From contig CAYQMI010000077.1 of the NCBI GenBank assembly GCA_964418575.1, positions 1-17,448 of the forward strand: 17,448 nucleotides of DNA. The letters are read 5' to 3'. The stretch's first letter is position 1, and each line of letters begins with the position of its first letter. The position numbers were made by a program, and so were the translations under genes. Below the pieces are notes generated by a model. That model worked only from the letters and a program-made list of their open reading frames with translations, had not been told where the DNA came from and made no database searches. Source of the stretch: Glaciecola sp964418575 (lineage in GTDB: Bacteria > Pseudomonadota > Gammaproteobacteria > Enterobacterales > Alteromonadaceae). Shown here piece after piece: positions 1 to 6,423 of this stretch.

Positions 1-39
1 AGCTAGACTGTCTTTTCAAAGTCTTTAATACATGATGTG

Positions 40-1800
40 ATGTCAGACAAATATTACAACGACCGCGTTGACGAGCTAGCTCAGCAATACCTTTCACTGT
101 CTTTTGATGAAGTGCATGGGCATTGGGCGCATCATTTACACGCCATGTTAGAAAAGCCAAATGCCGCCATTCTCGATGTTGGCGCTGGGGCAGGTAGAGA
201 CGTGAGTCATATTGCTCGTCTTGCTAATGACGACTCGGGCAAAAGTGACAAAGCAAAACCTTCAATCAGTATTTACGCCATCGAGCCTGCCATTGAGATG
301 TTAAAAGTGGGGCAAATAAGCACTCAAAATCAAGATGTTCACTGGCTTCAAGATTCTCTACCTGCGCTAGATAAAACCACAAGATTAGAAATTAGCTTTG
401 ATTTAATTTTATTAAGTGCGGTTTGGATGCACATACCTCAAAGTCAAAGAAAACGCGCCATTCGAAAGCTAGCAAACATGCTTAAGCCTGGCGGTAAAAT
501 AGTAATATCCCTTAAGCTTGGCATGAGCAAAGAAGAGCAAAAGTCGCGGGATATGCATGACGTGAGTGCAGAGGAATTAGAGCGACTGGGGCAAGATGTA
601 GGGCTGATTGCAAAGCTTGAAACACAAAATAGACACGATCAACTCAAGCGCGACGGCATTTACTGGCAAACTCTTGTGCTACAGATGCCAGATGATGGAA
701 CCGGCGCATTTCCCTTTATTCGCCACGTGGCTATTAATGACGGTAAATCTGCCACTCACAAACTAGCGTTGCTCAGAGTCTTGCTAAGGATTGCCGATGG
801 GCATGCCGGGGCCGTTTTAAGAAGAGAAGCATCTGCCAATGGCGACAGGGTAATATTGCCTTTGGGTTTAGTCGCATTGTATTGGATGCATCAATACAAA
901 GACTTGATAGACGACCACAAATTGTTTCAAACCCCTAATCGCAAACCAAACATGGGATTCATGAAGCAGAGTGGGTGGCATCGACTCACACACAGAAAAG
1001 GTGCAGACTACAGAGTCGGGAATATTTTTGTGGGTGACGATGCCGTAGCGCTACACAGGGCATTGTCGGCAAGTGCAACAAACATAAAAGAGATGCCCTG
1101 CTACCGCATAACCTTGCCCAATACGAATGCGCAAGTATTCGAAGTTGACAAAAAGCCAGTCACTGCTAAAAAGAGCATCTTTCTTGATTTGCAGACTTTA
1201 AGCCAGTGGGGCGAATTCTCGTTGCCAGAATCTACATGGTTGGCATTTAACCGATACGCTTGTTGGATAGAGCCGGTATTAGTGAGCGAATGGGTAAAGA
1301 CCATGGCGAGCTATAAGGGCAATAGTGCTCAAGAGCAAACTCAGATGTACGAGGCGCTCAAGTGGGAAGAACCTAAACGAAGCACACACGATGTGCGAGC
1401 CCGGTTTAATTACTTGGCTGCATCTCAGCAAATGCAATGCGTTTGGTCGGCCAGAGAGTTAAAGCAAAAATACGATATCGACCACAGTATGCCATTTTCG
1501 CGTTGGCCCAATAACGATTTGTGGAACCTAGTGCCAAGCGACAGCAAGATAAACAACGAAAAGCGCGATAAGTTGCCGTCGAGCAAAAGGCTCAATAGCG
1601 CAAAGCAGCGAATGCAAGAGTGGTGGAAATCTGCGTGGCTCGACGGCGCAGATCACAATCAAAAACAACGTTTTTTTGCAGAGGCAAATATAGCATTACC
1701 TGGCCTTGCCGCAACAAATGAGTCGATTGATGATTTGTTTGAAGCGCTCTTGCTGCAAAGAGGACGGTTGAGGGATATGCAGCAGCTGAATGAGTGGTAG
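40..1800 (+). CDS. SAM-dependent methyltransferase / HNH endonuclease-like fusion protein
   Basis: The N-terminal ~200 residues look like a class I SAM methyltransferase: glycine-rich motif I ILDVGAGAGRD (about residues 44-54), a motif II acid in YAIEP, FDLILLSAVWMHIP, then MLKPGGKIVIS. The motif IV position lacks the DPPY/NPPY signature of DNA amino-methyltransferases, so this domain looks like the small-molecule or protein type. Residues ~215-460 form a middle region I cannot assign. Near residues 467-515 lies an HNH-nuclease-like motif: CVWS, then YDIDH, then NDLWNLVP, then NNEKRDKLP (Asp-His pair, central Asn, distal Asn). HNH domains of this form cut nucleic acid. A GTG at 37 directly precedes the chosen ATG at 40; an in-frame TAG at 4-6 rules out a longer start, and no clear ribosome binding site is visible. 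The fusion and the neighbouring toxin-antitoxin operon suggest mobile defence, but that is inference. The domain call is fairly sure; the function is unknown. Confidence 0.8.
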   Translation: MSDKYYNDRVDELAQQYLSLSFDEVHGHWAHHLHAMLEKPNAAILDVGAGAGRDVSHIARLANDDSGKSDKAKPSISIYAIEPAIEMLKVGQISTQNQDVHWLQDSLPALDKTTRLEISFDLILLSAVWMHIPQSQRKRAIRKLANMLKPGGKIVISLKLGMSKEEQKSRDMHDVSAEELERLGQDVGLIAKLETQNRHDQLKRDGIYWQTLVLQMPDDGTGAFPFIRHVAINDGKSATHKLALLRVLLRIADGHAGAVLRREASANGDRVILPLGLVALYWMHQYKDLIDDHKLFQTPNRKPNMGFMKQSGWHRLTHRKGADYRVGNIFVGDDAVALHRALSASATNIKEMPCYRITLPNTNAQVFEVDKKPVTAKKSIFLDLQTLSQWGEFSLPESTWLAFNRYACWIEPVLVSEWVKTMASYKGNSAQEQTQMYEALKWEEPKRSTHDVRARFNYLAASQQMQCVWSARELKQKYDIDHSMPFSRWPNNDLWNLVPSDSKINNEKRDKLPSSKRLNSAKQRMQEWWKSAWLDGADHNQKQRFFAEANIALPGLAATNESIDDLFEALLLQRGRLRDMQQLNEW

Positions 1801-2048
1801 GTTTGACACCGGTGCTGTTGAGCGTTTCCCTCTGATACAAATATACTGCTGTTTATTAATATTACGATAAAGAATCCTGATGCTTTTTGTGGAAGGCTTC
1901 TTATCTTGTTGCTGAGATTCAAAACCAGTAAACGTGTAGAAGCGGTTTATAAACTCACCATCCAAACTAGAAATTTGTCACTAAAAAAACAGCCTCGGAG
2001 CCAGTTAAAGTCAAAATGGGATATTAATACTATTATGAAGCTTAAAGT
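1801..2048. other. Intergenic region without a recognised gene
   Basis: AT-rich spacer between the methyltransferase-HNH gene and the hip operators. ORFs on the opposite strand here run back into the 3' end of the upstream gene and have no family resemblance. I see no convincing intrinsic terminator for the upstream gene: no stable stem followed by a T-run. Confidence 0.4.
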
Positions 2049-2143
2049 GGGATTATAGTCCTTATTTTCAGGTTTAATCGTTGTTTAATTTTTTGACTTG
2101 GACTATATTCCCATTAATGATTTAATAATGGGAATATAGTCCC
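2049..2143 (+). promoter_or_regulatory. hipBA promoter with three operator-like repeats
   Basis: A 13-14 bp near-palindrome, consensus GGGAATATAGTCCC, occurs three times before hipB: 2049-2061 (GGGATTATAGTCC), 2100-2112 (inverted) and 2130-2143. Copies two and three, with flanking bases, form a perfect 17-bp inverted repeat (2100-2116 against 2126-2142) around a 9-nt spacer. A sigma70-like promoter fits inside: TTGTTT at 2081-2086, a 17-bp spacer, TATATT at 2104-2109, so the -10 lies within operator two. HipB proteins autorepress by binding repeated palindromes in their own promoter (E. coli sites are TATCC-N8-GGATA); these sites differ in sequence but fit that role. The repeats are directly seen; binding by this HipB is inferred. 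Confidence 0.7.
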
Positions 2144-2156
2144 TTTGGTTACTAAT

Positions 2157-2462
2157 ATGGCTAAGCGTGACTTACACAATGTACTGTTTCCGAAGCAACG
2201 CAAAATCCTGACTCATTTTGGTGAGGACTTACTGTTGGCGATGAAACGACGTGGTTACACAAAAAAGCTGCTGTGTGAACGTACTGGCTTTGATCATAAA
2301 ACCGTAAACAAAGTCTTTGCAGGTGATCCGGGCGTTGCCATAGGCACTTACTTAAAGGTAATGGCCGTTCTTGGCATGGAGAGCAACTTTGCAGAGATGG
2401 CTGCTCACGATGAAGTTGGCATCAAACTGCAAAATATAAAACTGCTGGAAGGTTCAAGGTGA
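2157..2462 (+). CDS. hipB: HipB-like antitoxin, XRE-family DNA-binding protein
   Basis: A 101-residue protein with one helix-turn-helix domain across about residues 25-75 (segments LLLAMKRRGYTKK, LCERTGFDHKTVNKVFAG, and YLKVMAVLG). HipB antitoxins bind and neutralise the HipA kinase and repress the shared operon. I chose ATG 2157; an in-frame TTG at 2145 would add four residues, and neither start has a clear Shine-Dalgarno sequence. The stop overlaps the next gene's start (GTGA), so the two are translationally coupled. The three GGGAxTATAxTCCC repeats immediately upstream are its likely operators. Antitoxin identity rests on the HTH, size, gene order and the hipA partner. Confidence 0.85.
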   Translation: MAKRDLHNVLFPKQRKILTHFGEDLLLAMKRRGYTKKLLCERTGFDHKTVNKVFAGDPGVAIGTYLKVMAVLGMESNFAEMAAHDEVGIKLQNIKLLEGSR

Positions 2463-3709
2463 GCCGGGAAATTGTCGAAGTCTATGCCGACTGGCAGCCA
2501 ATTGAATCGCCATTGTTAATAGGACATCTTACCTATGGTGATTCAAGCCGAGGGGGCGTGTTTAGTTTTGCCTACGATAAAGCGTTTCTAGGCTCAGCCT
2601 ATCGATTGCAAATAGATCCAATGCTGACACTGCACTCCGGTGAGCTCTACAACGATGAAGCCGATAAAAATTTCCGTGCATTTCTCGATTCATCTCCCGA
2701 TCGATGGGGACGTATTTTAATGCAGCGGCGTGCCGCCATTGAAGCACGAAAAGGCATTCGAGCAACAAGTCGATTAAATGAGCTAGATTACCTGCTGGGC
2801 GTACACGACTCTTATCGCATGGGTGGTATTCGATTTAAGCGAACAGGCTCGGATGCTTTTTTGGACGACAACTCTGAGTTTGCTGCGCCACCAATGGCTT
2901 CTTTGCGAGAGTTAGAGTACGCAGCAATGCAGATTGAAAAAGACGATAACATCGACAGTGACGAGTATTACCGCTGGTTGAAGATGCTGATTTCTCCAGG
3001 CTCATCATTAGGCGGTGCAAGGCCTAAGGCTTGTGTGACAGATGAACAAGCCCATTTGTGGATTGCCAAGTTTCCTAATCTAAATGATACCTTTGACGTG
3101 GGGGCATGGGAGATGGTCTGTTATGAATTAGCTTTGGCGGCAGGTATTGACATGTTTCCAAGCGAAATTAGGCAGTTTTCCTCTGGGCATCATACCTTTT
3201 TAACAAAACGGTTTGACCGAGAAGGCCATCAACGGCTGCATTTTTCATCAGCTATGACACAACTCCAATACTATGATGGTGAACAATCTCAAGGAGCCAG
3301 TTACTTAGAGATTGCTGAGTTTCTTTCTACTCAAGGTGCACAAACAGAGGCTGATTTAGCACAATTGTGGCGTCGTATCGTGTTTAATATTGCAGTGTCT
3401 AATACAGATGATCACCTGCGTAACCATGGGTTTTTGTTAACAAAGAATGGTTGGAAGTTATCACCAGCTTATGATTTAAATCCGATAGTGGGTAAACACG
3501 GCCTGCATCTGAACATTACAGATGGAGACAACGCCTTAGACTATCAATTAGCCTTTGACGTAAAAGACTTCTTTCGACTCTCGCAAACTCAAGCCACGCA
3601 AATTTACGATGAAGTATTATTTGCGGTTAAGCCATGGCAAGCCCTTGCTACGCGGCTAGGGATCAGCCGAGCCGAGCAAGCCATTAAACAATCAGCGTTT
3701 AACGTTTAA
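2459..3709 (+). CDS. hipA: HipA-type serine/threonine kinase toxin
   Basis: A full-length HipA-family protein (416 residues; E. coli HipA is 440). In E. coli this kinase phosphorylates glutamyl-tRNA synthetase, stopping translation and inducing persistence; the target here is not known. Key motifs are intact: SSLGGARPK at residues 182-190, with Ser183 aligned to the E. coli autophosphorylation Ser150; the ATP-contacting lysine in WIAKFP (~204); the catalytic loop NTDDHLRN at 315-322 (Asp317 and Asn322 matching E. coli Asp309 and Asn314); and YDLNP at 338-342 as the metal-binding Asp. The N-terminal subdomain is part of the same chain, so this is not a split HipS/HipT type. It starts at GTG 2459, overlapping the hipB stop by four bases, with GGAAGG at 2447-2452 as a good ribosome binding site. 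No active-site residue is lost, so the toxin appears functional. Confidence 0.93.
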   Translation: MSREIVEVYADWQPIESPLLIGHLTYGDSSRGGVFSFAYDKAFLGSAYRLQIDPMLTLHSGELYNDEADKNFRAFLDSSPDRWGRILMQRRAAIEARKGIRATSRLNELDYLLGVHDSYRMGGIRFKRTGSDAFLDDNSEFAAPPMASLRELEYAAMQIEKDDNIDSDEYYRWLKMLISPGSSLGGARPKACVTDEQAHLWIAKFPNLNDTFDVGAWEMVCYELALAAGIDMFPSEIRQFSSGHHTFLTKRFDREGHQRLHFSSAMTQLQYYDGEQSQGASYLEIAEFLSTQGAQTEADLAQLWRRIVFNIAVSNTDDHLRNHGFLLTKNGWKLSPAYDLNPIVGKHGLHLNITDGDNALDYQLAFDVKDFFRLSQTQATQIYDEVLFAVKPWQALATRLGISRAEQAIKQSAFNV

Positions 3710-3782
3710 TGAGTAAGTGGAATTATTGTTTTAGTTTCCGAAAGGCGCTGGGGTACTCTCAATACCTATACTCTAGACAGCA

Positions 3783-3808
3783 AACAAGTTAGCTGGCGAA
3801 CAAGTTAG
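3783..3808 (+). repeat. Short direct repeat, AACAAGTTAG twice
   Basis: The 10-mer AACAAGTTAG occurs at 3783-3792 and again at 3799-3808, a 16-bp period. It lies between hipA and a possible small ORF at 3828. It could be a regulator half-site pair or a scar of duplication; nothing in the sequence decides. Confidence 0.4.
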
Positions 3809-3827
3809 GTAACAACGAAGGACTATA

Positions 3828-3935
3828 ATGAATGTAGTTGTCTGGCCATTTACAGCAGGTAAGGCTAAAGCAAGTTTGTTGCTTACAATGGCTTGGGTGA
3901 GTGGACGCCGAACTCTGAGTGGTAAGTACACCTAA
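3828..3935 (+). CDS. Possible small ORF, 35 residues
   Basis: ATG at 3828 is preceded by GAAGGA (about 3817-3822) at good spacing and opens a 35-codon frame beginning MNVVVWPFTAGKAK and ending GRRTLSGKYT. The peptide is basic with a short hydrophobic stretch (ASLLLTMAWV). It resembles no family I know. It sits in the 333-bp gap between hipA and the convergent DUF2306 gene. The ribosome binding site is the main argument; with a frame this short, chance remains likely. Confidence 0.25.
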   Translation: MNVVVWPFTAGKAKASLLLTMAWVSGRRTLSGKYT

Positions 3936-4042
3936 GCTAATTACCCCATTGAGAGAATTTGTTAGGAGCGCCAGTCGTTATCTTGTAGGCTAAGTGGATT
4001 GTTCAAACAATAAATACCGAGACCAGCATGTCCGATAGTCAA

Positions 4043-4855
4043 TCATCCAAAGCCTCGCACAATACTCGGATACCAATTCGCCATCGTGATCCCAAACAGA
4101 CCAATCAAGAAAATCGCTGAAATGCCCATCAAAATAACCCCCACCGCTAAATGATGCACCTTTGACTGTTGCTTTACGGCCCAGCGATACCATTCAAAGA
4201 AAATTAGCGGCAGTAAGTAAGAGCAAAGGCTAACGGCGTATACAGTGGGGCCGGTAAAGTCATCGGTATTTACCCCTAAGCTGCCGAATACTAAAAACCA
4301 AGCAAAAATAAACAGACGAAAAAATAGTACGCCATTTGCGGCTAAAAATAAGCGAGTTGCCCACCTTTGGTGAATGCTTATCTCTTTGCGTCTAATCGCA
4401 CGAATTGCCAAAAAGCTACTAAGCACAACTACTATGCCACTAAAAAAGGTCATGCTGTGCAAAAACACGTTGCCGACCGTACCTCGAAACAAAATCAAAT
4501 ACATTCCTGCGAGCGAAATGACACATGCCAGCGAGACGTAGATGCGCCCGTTCATTCGATGAAACTTAATAAACTTGTTACGTATGGCTGGTATGAGTTG
4601 AAAGCTTCCGCCTGCAATCATGATAATTGCAAGCAGAACATGTAAGCCATAAAACAGATTGCCGGCGGTGTCGTTAGCAACAAACGCAGTATTGTTGAAT
4701 GTGTTCCAAGCTTGTGGCTTACCTTTCAACGAGGCGAGTCCGTAACCTAAACAAAGGTAAGTAACAAAGACAGCTTGTGCCAGCATTAAACTGATTAGCC
4801 AGCATTTTGTTGATAGCGGTAGTATTTTTTGGACGAGTGTTTGTTGAGGCATCAT
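4043..4855 (-). CDS. DUF2306-type integral membrane protein
   Basis: A 270-residue, strongly hydrophobic protein with about six to seven predicted membrane helices (roughly residues 18-40, 68-88, 104-123, 130-152, 168-190, 203-220, 236-258). The signatures match the DUF2306 family of predicted inner-membrane proteins: GLHVLLA near residue 70, KFHRMNGRIYV (97-107), and EISIHQRWATR (158-168), with histidines placed as if they might bind haem or metal. No biochemical function is established for the family that I know of. The start is a double ATG (4850-4855) with no clear ribosome binding site, and a stop just upstream blocks extension. It is divergent from the AraC-type regulator at 5069, which may control it. 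Confidence 0.8.
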   Translation of the reverse strand: MMPQQTLVQKILPLSTKCWLISLMLAQAVFVTYLCLGYGLASLKGKPQAWNTFNNTAFVANDTAGNLFYGLHVLLAIIMIAGGSFQLIPAIRNKFIKFHRMNGRIYVSLACVISLAGMYLILFRGTVGNVFLHSMTFFSGIVVVLSSFLAIRAIRRKEISIHQRWATRLFLAANGVLFFRLFIFAWFLVFGSLGVNTDDFTGPTVYAVSLCSYLLPLIFFEWYRWAVKQQSKVHHLAVGVILMGISAIFLIGLFGITMANWYPSIVRGFG

Positions 4856-5068
4856 TTAAATTCATCATGCTGATATAAGGTGATGTTAATTTAAGGGATC
4901 TGACAGCGGACGTCGTTTCAGATTTCGAAAATGACTATACAAAAATAGAAATTATGCGCGGTTGTTGGTCAGAACACGGTTCTACACATCTGCTTACAAA
5001 GCTAGTTTGCTTACTCAGAAGCAGCTAGCTAACATTGAACGTAAGCTTATGTAACTTATCCAAACTAT
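4856..5068. promoter_or_regulatory. Divergent intergenic region with inverted repeats
   Basis: The region must carry promoters for both flanking genes. Visible structure: ATCTGA at 4898-4903 matched by TCAGAT at 4918-4923, with GACGTC between; the 13-bp palindrome AGAACACGGTTCT at 4971-4983; and a direct repeat TGCTTAC at 4991-4997 and 5008-5014 (17-bp period), close to the AraC start. Directly repeated sites of this spacing would suit an AraC-type dimer, but no consensus is known for this protein. I could not pick out convincing -35/-10 pairs. Confidence 0.35.
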
Positions 5069-6145
5069 ATGCAATGGCCTTATATATTTTTGTTAACCGT
5101 CAGCTGTAGCTTTATGCTCTTGCAGGCTGTGCAATCTAAAAAACAAACTAAGCATTATCTGTTTGCTATTTTTTGTGGGTCGATGGTAATGGTTAGCTTG
5201 CAAAACTTAAGCGCCCCATCATTTGGCGTGTATCAATATGTATTTGGTTTGGGTACCTGTGCAACATGTAACATGGTATGGCTTATTTCACGCTCCTTGT
5301 TTCGCGACAAAAATGCTATCAATATTCAACATGTTGCAGTGGCGGGCGTTATTGCGCTGTTGATTATGCTCAACAATACTGGCGCCCTATTGAAGGGCCT
5401 GGACATGCAAGCCGCTTATTTACAACACTTCAAAGGCGGCATGAATGAGATTCTCAATCTTTTATCCTCCACTATTTTAATGTTGTCTTTGTATGAGGCC
5501 GTGCGGAACTTTTCAACCAAGACGAGTGCTCAAAAACGGCAGCGAGTTGTTTTTGCGAGTGCCTTTGTTTTTGGAATATTTAACTGCACCATTTTACCCA
5601 CATTCTTCGAAAGCCAAGCCTTAGTTGAAGCAATGATGCCGTATTTAGTGAGTCTGTCTGCAGGTGGTATTATGCTGTCGATTCAAGTGGTGATTTGGCT
5701 TCAAAAACAGAATGACATTGCAATACCATCACACGATGAACATTGCATGGAGTCATCAATTAGCAAAAACAGTTTGCAGAATGGATGCCAAACAATCGAC
5801 CTTAACTTAGTTGATGCAATACAAGATTTAATTGAGAAAAAGCAGGTTTATTTGCAAGCAAATCTCAAAATCGCCGATATCGCACGTGCCTTAAATACGC
5901 CGGAATATAAAATAAGCCGCGTGGTCAGGTATCACTTCAAGTCCCCTAACTTTAATCACTTCATCAATACTTATCGTGTTGATCATGCAAAACAATTAAT
6001 CGCATCTGAAGACGCAGCAAACTGGAGCTTGTTGGTGATTAGTTTAGAAAGCGGATTCTCTTCGGTGGTGACGTTTAATCGTGCGTTTAAATCGATGGCG
6101 GGATTGTTGCCTAGTGAGTATAAAAGCAACTTATCGTTTCATTAG
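5069..6145 (+). CDS. AraC-family transcriptional regulator with membrane-embedded N-terminal domain
   Basis: A 358-residue protein. Residues 1-215 hold about six to seven hydrophobic segments (for example 4-20, 30-46, 88-104, 127-145, 158-176, 190-211). Residues 245-351 form an AraC/XylS DNA-binding domain: first helix-turn-helix LKIADIARALNTPEYKISRV (266-285), second in LLVISLESGFSSVVTFNRAF (321-340), followed by the family end motif GLLPSEYK. An AraC regulator held in the inner membrane would sense something in the membrane or periplasm and bind DNA from the cytoplasmic face. The start is ATG 5069, without a clear Shine-Dalgarno. Divergence from the DUF2306 gene suggests that gene is its target; this is inference. 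Confidence 0.85.
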   Translation: MQWPYIFLLTVSCSFMLLQAVQSKKQTKHYLFAIFCGSMVMVSLQNLSAPSFGVYQYVFGLGTCATCNMVWLISRSLFRDKNAINIQHVAVAGVIALLIMLNNTGALLKGLDMQAAYLQHFKGGMNEILNLLSSTILMLSLYEAVRNFSTKTSAQKRQRVVFASAFVFGIFNCTILPTFFESQALVEAMMPYLVSLSAGGIMLSIQVVIWLQKQNDIAIPSHDEHCMESSISKNSLQNGCQTIDLNLVDAIQDLIEKKQVYLQANLKIADIARALNTPEYKISRVVRYHFKSPNFNHFINTYRVDHAKQLIASEDAANWSLLVISLESGFSSVVTFNRAFKSMAGLLPSEYKSNLSFH

Positions 6146-6423
6146 TGTGCAGCTTGGGTTTCTTCGCCTTCGGAGGCTCGCACTCTTCTAAGGTACTGTC
6201 TTTATTGCATCTAAAGTTGCGGACGTCAAAAAAGAACAACGATGTAAGCGCAGACCCAAACAACTTCGAACAAGCAAACATGCCAACCGATTCAGGCAAA
6301 TCAGTCTCGGTGGTCAAAGTACTGTTTGATATGAAATGCTCCGTTAAGAGTGACATGTATAAGTATTTGTTGGCTTAACCTGCGCAATCTCAACGGGTTC
6401 TGAAGTGTCAGAAAATACGCAGC
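6146..6423. other. Intergenic region with a doubtful 77-codon ORF
   Basis: Between the convergent AraC-type and VIT/vWA genes. A plus-strand frame from GTG 6145, overlapping the AraC stop by one base (TAGTG), runs to 6378 (begins MCSLGFFAFGGSHSSK), but it has no ribosome binding site of its own and no family resemblance; a similar frame exists on the other strand. TTCTGA-N4-TCAGAA near 6400-6415 is a short hairpin without a T-run, so it is not a good terminator for either gene. Confidence 0.3.

Noticed and set aside
1592..1965. Minus-strand ORFs of 82-89 codons at the end of the methyltransferase-HNH gene
   Set aside because: They lie mostly antisense to coding sequence, overlap one another in several frames and match no family.
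3781..3840. Integron attC-like core (GTTAGGT)
   Set aside because: No matching RYYYAAC partner, no paired inner boxes and no integrase in the window.
6160..6182. GCCTTCGGAGGC hairpin after the AraC gene as a terminator
   Set aside because: The stem is only four pairs and no T-run follows.
6145..6378. 77-codon frame overlapping the AraC stop
   Set aside because: GTG start, no separate ribosome binding site, no family resemblance, and an equally long frame on the opposite strand; mentioned only as part of the intergenic entry.
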